Assembly: GCA_030180135.1 (NCBI GenBank) | Contig: CM058235.1 | Coordinates: forward strand, 19,616,720-19,680,719 | Origin: Orychophragmus violaceus | Taxonomy: Eukaryota > Streptophyta > Magnoliopsida > Brassicales > Brassicaceae | Length of the DNA stretch: 64,000 nucleotides | Direction: 5' to 3' | Part shown: positions 21,769-33,035 of the stretch, piece after piece | How positions within the stretch are numbered: the first letter of the stretch is position 1 | Layout: each line of letters begins with the position of its first letter | Position numbers and translations under genes: made by a program | The notes under the pieces: model-generated | What the model was told of the DNA's origin: nothing | Seen by the model: only the letters and a program-made list of their open reading frames with translations | The model's database searches: none

Positions 21769-22259
21769 AGGAATTCGGTCCCCGAATTCTCCGTCACTAA
21801 CAGACTTCAAATTGGTTCCAAATCATGTGAGTTGCTCCGACACTTCCTTCGGACACCTCCACCCTTGGTCACTGTTGTGTCTGCTGACACCCATCACCAC
21901 TGAAATCTTTCTGACTCGCTCCTCACACGCATCGCCTGACATTTTCTCCGGCCTGATTCTCCATATGGCTTCCCCACTTTGCTTCGACCTCCATATCCTG
22001 TGATGACGTCCTCCCTTCTTCCTGGGACACTCTTCAAGAATCTGATCATCTGCTTCCACCTGTCTGATTCCAACAACTTCACTGAATCTTTCTGACGGTC
22101 GTTCGGTAAGCTGAGACATCCTTCCCAGACAATATCCACCACTGATTCACGGTCCAGCTACTGATCTCATGACATCTTGACACCTTTTCTCGCTTTTCGG
22201 GTTCGGGTTCGGTCTCGGATTCACATCACATTTCCGCTCTATCCACGCTGTTACTTTCC

Positions 22260-22325
22260 TATAGAAGTATGGTTATTTAATCACGTACCTGACAGTCACT
22301 CGTGATTAAGTAACAATACCCTATA
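22260..22325 (-). ncRNA. Long hairpin in the interior of element B
   Basis: Arms 22260-22285 and 22301-22325 pair over about 25 positions (two mismatches, one bulge) around a 15-nt loop (22286-22300). It lies on the sense transcript about 700 nt after the zinc-knuckle frame and 500 nt before the polypurine tract. Element A has the counterpart at 30975-31042. This is a predicted structural element, not a known RNA family. Confidence 0.6.
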
Positions 22326-22345
22326 AGTATGTTCTCTCGTGGATC

Positions 22346-22365
22346 GACGGTTGAACTCAACCGTC
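22346..22365. repeat. Perfect short palindrome next to the hairpin
   Basis: GACGGTTGA-AC-TCAACCGTC: 9-bp arms with a 2-nt centre, 20 bp downstream (plus strand) of the long hairpin in B. I did not find it in element A. Confidence 0.6.
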
Positions 22366-22980
22366 CGCAAGTCAGCTCGAAACTTGAAGTACATCCAAAA
22401 TAACCTTAATACTTACCTTTCTACCAAAACCAAAGGAAAGCGAACAATCACTACTCAAACTTTCGAACTACTAACAATCCAACGGTCGCTACGACCCAAA
22501 ACGATCAATCTATCAAAACCACGCACGCTAACACTACGCAATCTACCGCACAACAAAACAGTCAAACAAGCAAGGAATGAAACAAGCAATTACCACACAC
22601 AAATTACGCAATCTAATGATCGGTCGGATGCGTCGTCGGCCTGGGTTCAGGCCATGATGAACGGTCGTCAGTTCCGCTCATCATTTAGTTTCACACAGTA
22701 ACCCATTTGCTTTTCGAACCATCTCAATCATGCAAATAGTTACTATGCTACTATAAACGATCAGCCGAACACTCTGCATCCACCATATACATAAAACGAT
22801 ATATCATACATCATAAAGCTTTTAGTACACGGTTACGATCAGAGTTACTACATAAAGCCGTCATCATATCCAAAAACCCATACGACGCCGCTGTACATCA
22901 GAAAGTCAAAGACGACACGCAAAGTCGCCTATCCGCCGATCTATCTACAAGACAAAAATAGAGTTAGTGCCCCCAACTTA

Positions 22981-22981
22981 C
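22981..22981 (-). promoter_or_regulatory. Conserved splice-donor sequence after the gag frame (B)
   Basis: The sense strand reads CCAG|GTAAGTTGG with the first intron base at 22981, 35 bases after the stop of the zinc-knuckle frame. A CTAAC branch-like motif follows, and possible acceptors end ...TTGTAG (about 22945) or ...GATGTACAG (about 22890). Element A has CCAG|GTAAGTAAGG at 31933, also followed by CTAAC. Confidence 0.45.
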
Positions 22982-23015
22982 CTGGCCTAACTACACCTAT
23001 CCTAACCTAACGCCT

Positions 23016-24320
23016 CTAGCAAGACCAAAATGCCCAACACCACTGGCAAAACGGCTCGCTGAAGTATCCGCTGGCAGGTGCACCGGGTGGGTGTGGTGGG
23101 TGTGCCTCTCGCGATGGCGCTCCGACATGCTGGGGCTCGGCGATCGGACAGAGATAAGCGTCGTGACCTGCGCGGCCACAAACTGAACAGACTGCTGGGT
23201 GCGGTCCTCGGTAACATGCAGATGCCGGGTGCCCATAACCTCTACACAACTGACAAGGCGAAGTCGGCGCTGACGGGGGATCTATGAAACAATCTGGGGC
23301 AAGATGACCCTGACCTCTGCATAACTGGCACCTCCTCACTGGCTCGGGCTGGGGCGACTGAATAGCCGGCATCGGAATCATAGGTAGCTGAATAGCGGGT
23401 GGCTGACTGGGCTCGGGGTCTCTGTGGCTAGGTCCAACTCCATAGTCCACGGGTACAGATGCTCGGTATGGCTCACCATCCGGCATGTACAGTCCTGCTC
23501 TGGCGATCGGGCAAGTCATCTCTTCATGGTCCTCCTGAGCACATAACGGACAGTGGCCTGGTATAGGTAAGGGCTGATATGGCTCCCGGATGCGCGGGTC
23601 AACTGATCGCGGACACCACCACAAGTGAAAATCCCGTACTCCACATCCACCGCATGCTCTGCTCTCTGGTACTGTTGGTGGTGCCTCTATCGCCTCAGCT
23701 GGTGGCGAAACCGCCTCAAACTCTGACTCAGAAGATCCTGATGCCGTATCCATATCAAACGGGGTACGGGGAGATCCAGGTCGCGGGTCTAACTGATGAT
23801 GGGGTCCCACCTGCTGATCTAACACATCCTATAGTATCGCTACGTGCTCACCTACCTGCTGCTCCCATTGCTGATGCTTCTCGGGGTCTACCGTCTCCAT
23901 CTCCAGATCAAAACCAAACGGTAATGGGTCCATCAAATAATCCTCCATATGAAGCGGTGGTGGAAGCTCAGGCGCCTCAAGGAATGGTGCCTGATACATC
24001 GGTGGTGCATCTGAGGCTGCAAGCATCTGTGGTCCAACTGGCTCGGGCCACTGTGGTGGTAACTATAACTCTGCGTCCGCTCCTCCTAAGTAGCCCACCA
24101 TGTCTGCGTAAGGGTCTATCATCGCTGGCGGTAACGGGTCTGGAAGAGGCGACCAATCTACCTGTGCTGCTATAGCACCCTGCATCTGTCGTAACGGAAC
24201 TGGCGGCTGATCCGCCGTACGGGATCCCCGCGTGTGACCTGGCGAAGCTGGGTATCCCTGGAACTGAACTAACTGACCCTGCTCTGAACCGGCTGATCCC
24301 TCCTGACTCATACTGTCCAA
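23016..24320 (-). pseudogene. Gag-like protein with tandem CCHC zinc knuckles (element B)
   Basis: One minus-strand frame of 434 sense codons from ATG 24320 to TAG 23018-23016, broken by two in-frame TAG codons (24065-24063 and 23831-23829) and no frameshift. The first third is Gln/Gly/Pro-rich, the middle acidic. The last part carries the zinc motifs: a variant CGGCGVRDFHLWWC (CX2CX5HX3C), then four canonical CX2CX4HX4C knuckles, CPLCAQEDHEEMTC, CQLCRGQGHLAPDC, CQLCRGYGHPASAC and CSVCGRAGHDAYLC. A lone CQWC sits at the C-terminus. No capsid, protease or polymerase domain is seen. Such knuckles bind single-stranded nucleic acid in Gag proteins; a role in packaging the element's RNA is inferred. 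Four to five in a row is unusual for plant Gag, which normally has one or two. Confidence 0.7.
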
Positions 24321-24563
24321 CTACACTGCTCAACGTGCACACACACCCCACCACTCTGCCCGGGACACACTGCTGTAAGACTGCAATCAAAACACAAAAG
24401 CACGTTAGTACGAATAATTCGAAAATTTCTACTTTCCCATCCCAAACTCGGGTTTAACGGACGCAGCTCGGTTTCCTAATGGATGCTTGTGTGACACATT
24501 TGACTCGATAAAAACACGGAAAACACTCAAAAATGAAACGTTTCGAAACCCATGCAGAACCAT

Positions 24564-24575
24564 GCTCTGATACCA
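24564..24575 (-). promoter_or_regulatory. Primer-binding site of element B
   Basis: The sense strand reads TGGTATCAGAGC, complementary to the 3' end of initiator tRNA-Met, six bases inside the 5' LTR end (24582). It continues ATGG, extending the match. This fixes the element's orientation. Confidence 0.9.
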
Positions 24576-24581
24576 CCTATC

Positions 24582-27500
24582 TGTAATGCCCCTTTCCCAT
24601 TCTCCGCTGACAGTCGAGCTGACCGGTCAACAATCAAACAAGAACATGACCGATCGAACCCGAGCAAGTCGAACGGGAAACGTTCGCCACAGGACGAAGC
24701 CAAAGATAGTTCGGTTTGAGACAAAAGGCTCGCACCAATCGATCTTCGACTCCGCTATCCTAATATCCATAGTACAAGCAGTACTACTTTCACTACTTCA
24801 ACGAGTTGTGTCGGTCCGGACTTAAACCTCATATCAGAGAAACAATTTCATTTTTAAGTAATCAAACGTCGAATACAACGTTTAACGGGTTTTTACAAAC
24901 AATCATCAATATAAACACATAAACATAAAATCGTTTAAATACAAATCACGAAAAGTAGCGCAGCTGCCGAACCGAAATAAAAAAACTCAAAACACCGAAA
25001 GAAAACCCGTCACAAGCCATCCCGAAACCACACCGAGGACCTCCCGCGTCCGTCGCTGCTAAACCTGAAAAACACAAAAAGAGTCTAATAAGCGATCTAA
25101 GATCACCCAGTGAATCGGCTCCCCACTAATGGCTTCTAATCTATCTAGAGTCTACAAATACCGCCCTAAAACCCAAAATAACAATCAGCAGGAATAAACG
25201 GTCGATCACGCACTACCACGTCGTGATAAACCCAAACACACACAAAGAATCCAAGAGAAAGAGAATTAAGGAAATCGAAGGCACTGCGGCATATGTCCTC
25301 GATTGGACTCGATCTATCTATCGCGCAATGAAAGAATAACAAAACAACACTGGGCCCTACAAACTCGGTAACTTCCACGGGTTTACATCGTCACCTATAT
25401 GGCAACTAACCCTTGACTCCTATACGTGCTCACAAGGACCCACGTATAGGACACCGTTCTCTGTCCATCGATACGCAGTGACTCCTGTTACCCCCGGTAA
25501 CCTGAGTTTCCATGTAATTCGGCCCTAGGACATGACCCCGTATTCTCCGAATCACACACCTACCGGCGTCACCCGATAGGTTAACACCATAACTGGAATC
25601 ACCGTGATCCGGTTAGGTAAAACCCAAGGATCCAATCGGGTCGGAAGTACCGGAACTTAAAAAGAAAACCTAAGCTTGCGGAATCTAACGCACCCTAGAG
25701 TCCTAGTGCAGAAACATAAACACGCAGACTCGCTGGGACTCTAACACAGATCACGCAATCAATAACAGTGATAATAATCCCAACCATCCCGCAAGCCACT
25801 ACGCTACCCGTATCACTTCTCTGACTAGGTAAGATACCTAGTCAGCACCACTAACTTACCCGGTCCCGAGACCGGAGTAAGTATCAATCAACAACTGTTC
25901 GGCCCAACACTGAGCAGTCTAATAAACCTGCACGGAAACTCACAACAGCAGCAACACAAAACCATGCAATCACAATCAAACACACAACATCACAAGCAGG
26001 CCTATTACAATTTCTATGTCTTTTACTTGATTTTTGACCGCTACCATGGGTTCGCGGATTGCTGACCCGTAGACGGCTCCCAATACACACACTTCTTTAT
26101 TAATCCATCCTAAGTATCTTCTAACAACGTTCTCGATCTGTTGGTTTAGAGTTAGTAAACTTACTAACTCCCCGACATCTCGTTATTATTTAACTTTATT
26201 CATTCGTTACCCAAACCCGCTATTAATCCTAACCCAATCCCCGTACTCATATTTTATACGTGTGTTAAGGTTTAGTTCATATTTTAATATCGTCTTAATT
26301 TCCGTATATAGGTTCATCAATTATTGTGCTTATATAAATATATATGCATATATCGTCCTATTCACACAGTCTATATGAATGCAACAATCAATCTCTTCCT
26401 AGCAACCTAGCGGCACACAGTCGGTTAACCTTTTTAATTCTAAAACCCTAATCACAATTACTTGGTCTTATCCGGTTAAATATTAAACGTCTCATTAATT
26501 ATTAATTATTATTTAATTTAGTTGATTGGGCATGCAACTTAGTACTACGATTTAGGATTCCCGGTTTAATTAAAACTACGAGATTTCGAGCCGACTCACA
26601 GGATAGTCGCGAACCGACAGTTTTGACGCGGATGTGAATTCCCGAACCACCGAACACTCCGGAACCACAGAACCACAGAACCAATAAATCACAGAACTAA
26701 ACTGAACCGGTCCAAGTACCCTAAACAACCGGTTTGACTAAACCAGTTTAGGGTTAAACCGTTGACCGGTTCAACACCCTTTGACCCGGTTCAATCAAAC
26801 CACAAGTCAACTCCAATTCCAACACAAATTATACCAATGGGTTCCTTGAAGAACCGGCTGGCTTTTGGCGGCGAAGAGCTTCACCGGCGGCGACACTCCG
26901 GTGTTGACTCCGGCGGAGGGGAGTTGACCGGCGGCGGAGCTAGCTTTTCCGGCGGTTTTCAACGGCAACCCACCTATCAAACTGATCACCAACACTAGAT
27001 CTATTCAAATCCATCCTCAAAACATCTAGAAACACTAGGGAAAAGATGAGATTCCACAAACCCTAAAGAAGCGGTTGCTCCTTGGCAGTTTTTCGGCGGT
27101 ATCCGGCGGTTCTAACGACGGCGGATAACTGGAGAAGATAGAGGAGGTTAATACAAAGCCATAGCACTTGATAGATCTAGATTTGAGCTTATAGAAAGAA
27201 AGTTACAAGATTTCTTGCTCAAGAAGCTTTGATGAACAAGCTAGGGTTCTTGATGTTCTTCAAACTCTCAAACACACATGCATGAGTTTTTGGAAAAGAG
27301 ATGCATGTTCTTGAGTAACAGAGAGAGAAGAAAGAGGCCGAGAGAGAGAGGAGGTTTAGTGATGAAAAGAGAAGGATTTGAGCTTTACTTGTTCATCAAG
27401 GTACAAAAGATCTTTGATGAACGCCCAAGAACACTATGAACAGCAAGCAAGGGATTATTGTTTCTGGGAAAAGAGAGAGTGAGAGATCGATAGAGAGTTT

Positions 27501-28097
27501 GAGAGAGATTAGAGTGAGAGGCTAGATTAAATGAATGGTGATAAGATGTTTACTTGCACAAAATGAATGATTCATTGAATCAACATGTGCATGCATGCAA
27601 AGGAGTGAAGTGGCGACTTGGGGAAGAGACAAGTGTCCCTCTGGCATCATTTTGTTGCCCAAAAACCATGATTAACACCATAAGTCAGCCACTAATCACT
27701 TATTCTTCCGTTGCTCGGTTTCACGGTTTTTCGGGTTTAATATTTTAGAACGGCTCCGGATGATCCCATAAATTCCAAAACCTCCAAAATATGATTCTTC
27801 ATTATTTTGATGAATTTATCATTTTGAATCACTCTGTTCGGGCTTACGTAGCTCCAGATATGAATTTCCGAAGTTTCTTCGGTTTAGTCGGTTTCCATTC
27901 CCGACAAGCCGAAAAACTCGTTTCTGCTCCGATTTCTCCAATTCTGATCTTCTAACATTCTTTATGTTAAAACATAAGAATATTTGGTCCACCTCGGTTT
28001 CCGTCTCAAACTTTGGTAAAATTACCATTTTACCCATGACTTAGGTAAAATGACGATTTTACCCTCGGTTGACCGTTTTTTGATACGGGGTATCACA
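24582..28097 (-). repeat. 5' LTR of element B
   Basis: 3,516 bp with the same ends as 18215-21753. The stem-loop cluster recurs at about 25821-25918, with changes in the third stem. The right end at 28097 is followed by target duplication ATACG and then by the second half of LTR A. Confidence 0.92.
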
Positions 28098-28102
28098 ATA
28101 CG

Positions 28103-29928
28103 TCCTAGCATGCCTTTCTATATGTATGCATCACCCAATCAAGCAATCAACTAACTATCAATCAGTTAATGCAACACCAAATCAAGCAACCAACAAACTA
28201 TCAACGATTATGGATATAAGCTAACTAGCATGCATCCCTTAACATAACCACTTATTTAGTTCACCGAGTTATTAATCAACCTAATCGTTCTTATCCAATT
28301 GAATCAGTCGGGTATGCAACCTAAACTACGGTTTATAAATTCCGAATCTATATGATTCTAACTACATGCAACACACAATTTAGCCGACTCAAAGTGTTAT
28401 TATGACGACGGATGGATGGATTTGACGGACTAGCGGAACAACGAGACCCGGAACGAACCCGAAGCTGACCCGAACCTTCCCCAAACCTCCGTTGCTTTGA
28501 TCCGACCTTGACCCGCACTTGACCGTAACGTTGACCTTAGTGATTCTGATCGAGCCTCCGGACCATCCTCATCTTCTCTCTCCTCTTTCCCTCCTTATCT
28601 CTCCTCCAGTTCTCTCTCTCCTCCGGTTCTCTCTCTCTCTCTCTTCCGGTTCTCTCTCTTTCTCTCTTCTCCTTCAAGCTTCATCTTCTTTCTCCTTCAA
28701 GCTTCATCTTCTCTCTCTCCTTTTGTTCTTTCTCTCTCCTCCGGTTCTCCTCCATTTCTCTCTCTTCTTCTTTTCTCACGCTTCATCTTCTCCTCCACCT
28801 CTCTCTTCTTCTTCTTCTTCTTCAAGCTTCATATTCTCTCCTCTATTCATGCTTCTTCTTCTCTCTCTCTTCTTCTTCTTCAAGCTTCATCTTCTCTCCT
28901 CTATTCATGCTTCTTCTTCCCTCTCTTCTTCTTCTTCTTCACGCCTCTCTCTCTCTTCTTCTTCTTCTTCTTCTTCACGCCTCCCTCTCTCTTCTTCTTC
29001 TCCTCCTCCGGTCTTCTTCTTCTTCTTCTTCTTCTTCTCCTCCTCCGGTCTTCTTCTTCTTCTTCTTCTTCTTCTTCTTCTTCTTCTCCGGTTGCTTCTT
29101 CTTCTTCTTCTCCCCCTCCTCTCACGCTTCTCTCCTTCTCTTCTCTATTTCTCTTTGTTGTTTTTTTTGTTTTTGATGATGGAAAAGAGAGGAGAGTGTG
29201 CTTCTTATATAGTGGAGCTAATATGACTAGTTAATGACATGTGTCACTTCTCTTCCTCTCCTATAGCCACGACCACATCCACATGCCTCTCTAACCTTCA
29301 ATGAATCCTTCATGCTTGTAACACATGGGTCCTTAGGTGGCAACTCCTTGATCACCTTCTAGAAGATTAGTTGAATTGGAATCTTCCAATAAGAAACAAC
29401 CACGTGGTCACTTGGTAAGTGCCACATGTCTCTAAGAAGTGTTTTATGATCAATTAGATTGACACAAACATTCCGTAGAAGTTCATATTCCCGATTCCTT
29501 CTGATGCTTTGATTTAGCCGGTTTTGCGTTTAATATTTTAAAAACTCTTTAGATGCTTTTATAAATTCACCAAGCCCCATATTCAGATTCTAGATGCTCT
29601 TAGATGCTCTTAGGTGCTCTTAGATGAATTTAGGAATTTGAATCACCTCAAACGGAGACCCATAGCTCGCGTTATGAATTTTACCAGTTTTGTTAGTTTT
29701 ATCGGTTTCCTTTCCCGATAGTCAGAAAAACTCATCTATGGTCCATTTCTATCTATGGTCTTCTAAATGTTTTTTTTGTTTAAAAAGATTGACATTTGGC
29801 CCATATTAGCTTCCGACTCGCATTTTGGTAAAATTACCAAAATACCCCTCATCTTCCAAAAATTACGAAAATGCCCTCCGTTGAATTTTCTACTGCCCGT
29901 TGACCATTTCTTGATACATGGTATTAAA
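28103..29928 (-). repeat. 3' LTR of element A, second part
   Basis: Continues LTR A after the B insertion and matches 41277-43054. Includes a TTC/CTT-rich block at about 28560-29110 and ends in GGTATTAAA before the polypurine tract. The terminal TACA of LTR A has mutated to TAAA here. Confidence 0.87.
28560..29120. repeat. CTT/TCC-rich low-complexity tract (LTR A, 3' copy)
   Basis: Pyrimidine-rich block with CTCTCT, then interrupted (CTT)n arrays (about 28800-29115). It yields long Ser/Leu/Phe frames on one strand and Glu/Arg/Lys frames on the other that are not genes. Confidence 0.9.
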
Positions 29929-32381
29929 TTCTTCCCCACTTACAAGAATTCGGTCCCCAAATTCTCCGTTACTAACAAACTTCGAATCGGAATCGGAATC
30001 TGAATCATGTAAGTTTCTGTCTCTGAATCCAATTCCAACTATGCTCTGCTACTTACACTCTGCTCCCAAACTAAGCTCATTCTCCGATGCTTACTGACTT
30101 CCGAACCACTGGTTTGCACAAAATTTCTCTACACCGACTTGTTCTCTGATTGCACATTCATTGATCTTGACTGCACGGATTCACCCTGAGTCTTGTTTCC
30201 ATCTGGCCCATATGATATTGCTTGAATTTCGATTCAACTGCAACTACACTCCCGTTGCTCAACTAATTCTTGAAACATAGTTTTGCTCCAACTCTCATCA
30301 CACTGACATCTTAAATTTTCCACGCTAGTTGGCTTGACTCTCGATTAATCATGACATCTCCATTTGATTGCATCATCGATTCTATCTCTGATTCTCAAAT
30401 CCACCAATTTTGACTGAATTGCCATACTATGCTTCATGCATTTCTCTGCGCCGATCAATACTCTATGCTTCCTCACTTTGTCTTGACTTCCCCGCTCACG
30501 CAATAATAGCTTGTCCTCCATTCCCGTCGCTTAACTTATTCCATTGATTACCGCTCCCGACCGATATTATGTTCATATCGATTTTCTTCCTTCCATCTAA
30601 ACCGCCATACTCATGCACACCTCGAACTTCCTCGATCACTGATCTCCACGCTTCGCTGACTCCAAAACTGTTCTCCCCACTGATATCCTCGAACGGGCTC
30701 CTCCACTGACTTTGATGCTTTTGAATTCCCTTCGCTAACTCATCAAACTCATCCGTCTTGATTTCTTCTGCCACCGATACCCAAACTCTTTTCTGAATTC
30801 ATACTGGCTTTCTTGCAGGCTCGGGTCAAACTGTTTTCCTAAAATAACATCTCGTCTCTCGGGTTTGGGTTCGGTCTCGTGTCCTCGTCAAATCGTCCAT
30901 CACGTCCTACATCAACAACCTCAACAACACTGGAATGGTTAGATCTTTCTAACTTACTTTCCGATATCACTTCCTTATAGAGATATTGGTATTTAGTCAT
31001 GCACCCAACGGTCACACATGGCTACTTACCAATATCTTATAATTCCTCTCAATCTCAAATAAGCTTCCTATAAAAACCGCTTTATCAATTCTGAGCTTAG
31101 TTATATCTGAGAGATTCTCTAACCTTTCCAATTATCCACAAGGTTAACCGATAACTTATCATCTCATCTACACAAGACTAATGATCTAACACTTACCTAA
31201 ACGTCTAACACCCTATCCGATCAATCAAAACGATTCGCTAACCAAAACTCAAGAACTACTTTCTAGCAACCTAGTGAATCAAACAATTCAAAGATGCTCA
31301 ACATTCAACTAACAACCGCACGAGATGATTAATGCACCGAATCTCAACCAACAATCTAGCGATTAAACAAATGCAATGCTAGCAACCTATCGATCAAATG
31401 AATGCAGTACTACTAAACCAAATCAGACCATGAGCAATGCAATGATACCATCAAACACTCTAGCAACCTAACGATCAATCAAATTCAATGCTTCAAAATC
31501 AACAACTAACAACCTAGCGAGCAATCAAAGCATCGATCAATTCAACATTCTAACATACTAGCAAGGCAATCAATCACACACAATCAATCAATCAAGAAAA
31601 TCGACGATTGTTGTCGTCTCTCTGGGTTCTGATGGAAACCGTCTGTTCGGACCATCATTTGTTTTCACATCGTAACTACATTGCATTCACAACCATCATG
31701 AGTATGCAATATAACCACTCCGCTACTCAAAACGACAACCAAAATACTCAACATCCACTATGTAAATAAAACTTTTATTCACCACATAGAGTTTTAAATG
31801 CATATGTCTGTCGGAGTCTACATACTAGCGGTTCCAATCCGTCCCACAAGAAACACCCCTTCACACAACTGAATCATCAGAGACGAATGCAAGAGAATAC
31901 ACACATCAAGAACGAGTTAGAGCCCTTACTTACCTGGGCCTAATCTATTTCCTAATCTCCAACATGAGCGGTAAAACTCATGTGGATCCTAACCGGCAGG
32001 TGCGCTAGGAGGATGGAATGAGTGTGGTGGTGGTGGTTTCGGAGTGACGCGATCTTGCTAGGATGGTCCATCATGACGGAAAGGAGAAAATTGTCTTACT
32101 CGGCCGCAAGTGTGACAAGACGGAAGCTGCATCGGTGGCGACGGCTGAGATGCTGGAACTGGCACCGGATTGGACTTGGTAAGATTGACACCAACAAAAT
32201 AGTAGTGACCGACAACTTCTGGTGAAGGCGGCTGCGGCTAAGTGACCTCGAACTCCTAAGGCTTGGATAGCTTGAATAGTCCACCATCATGTCTGCCCAC
32301 TGCTGATCCGGAATAGGTCTCGGTCGTCCATATTGAGGTTGCTCCTCCTGTCGTCGCAAACCACACACACACCCACTGATC
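29929..32381 (-). other. Interior of element A, 3' part
   Basis: Begins with the polypurine tract (29929-29943, sense AGTGGGGAAGAA) and holds the long hairpin (30975-31042), a splice-donor sequence (31933) and, at about 31950-32381, a decayed relative of B's zinc-knuckle frame with one CHTC-type remnant left. About 31060-31600 is CAATC/AACCTAGCGA-rich repetitive DNA. No intact frame. Copia D is inserted at 32382, just after the gag start region. Confidence 0.7.
30975..31042 (-). ncRNA. Long hairpin in the interior of element A
   Basis: Arms 30975-31001 and 31017-31042 around a 15-nt loop (31002-31016). Compared with the B hairpin at 22260-22325, the stem lengths and the loop length match. 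The loops agree at about 10 of 15 positions, and several stem positions differ on both arms in ways that keep pairing. Confidence 0.6.
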
Positions 32382-33022
32382 TGTAGGATTATGTTGGTTC
32401 ATAGGTTTAATTATCAGATTACAACCTATCACATAATCAACTAGGATCTAGGTGATTTGCAGTTGAATCATAAACAGATCAGGATCATTACCTTATTATT
32501 GCAGCGGATTGATCAAGGGAATATCGAGATCTGCAAGAGCTGATAAAAACCGGCTCCTCCTAGGTATCCACACGCTTACAAGCTATTGGATCAGGCTGCT
32601 AGACCAAGCTGGAACAACATAGAGAGAGGAGGATGGCCAGACCTAAAATCGCAGACCCTTAGGCTAACTGGCGCCTCCTGCCTCCCTTATATGGGCCCAA
32701 GTAATTAAACTAATGGCCTATTAGGCTTTTGGGCCCAAGACCCAAATCAGACAAAAGACTGTATTTTGTCTGGCCCAATTCTCTGTACAAATACAGTAAA
32801 TGTCTTGCATCTCACTGTATTAATTCCTTTTAAACTTTCCTGTTAGCTATGGTGTGTGACCCTTTGGGATCATACAATACTGGTAATAAGTCCTAAACTT
32901 ATAGATCAAGAGCGGGCTCTAGCAAGTCATCATGATCACCCAGTATTTATGACTTATGTCTGATCTCGACACTTATCATACTTTCTAGAGATAGTACAAT
33001 AGATTTCAGGACATTCCCAACA
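32382..33022 (-). repeat. 3' LTR of copia element D
   Basis: Plus-strand ends TGTAGGATTATG...CATTCCCAACA. The polypurine tract follows at 33023-33035 (sense AAGTGGGAGAT next to the LTR). Confidence 0.9.
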
Positions 33023-33035
33023 ATCTCCCACTTGT

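Larger units (their letters stand above)
18215..28097 (-). mobile_element. Long-LTR non-autonomous retrotransposon B (LARD-like)
   Basis: A complete 9.88-kb element. The 5-bp target duplication ATACG is perfect (18210-18214 and 28098-28102); removing the element and one copy restores the sequence seen in A's other LTR near 41276. LTRs are 3,539 bp (18215-21753) and 3,516 bp (24582-28097), nearly identical by eye. The interior (21754-24581) holds a primer-binding site, a broken zinc-knuckle frame and a polypurine tract, but no protease, reverse transcriptase or integrase. Mobilisation would need proteins from another element. Confidence 0.93.

Noticed and set aside
22339..22701. 120-codon plus-strand frame
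   Set aside because: Antisense to element B, Thr/Asn/Arg-rich without domain, not matched in element A.
23078..24175. Plus-strand frames opposite the zinc-knuckle frame
   Set aside because: They are shadows of the minus-strand frame, which shows CCHC motifs and agrees with the primer-binding site and polypurine tract orientation.
24564..24575. Possible tRNA-Met fragment
   Set aside because: Only the 12-base 3'-end complement is present at an LTR edge, so it is a primer-binding site (also at 38758 and 43736), not a tRNA gene.
28519..29226. Long Ser/Leu/Phe-rich frame (235 codons) and Glu/Arg frames on the other strand
   Set aside because: They are translations of the CTT/TCC low-complexity tract in LTR A. 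No domain, no start context, and the frames differ between the two LTR copies.
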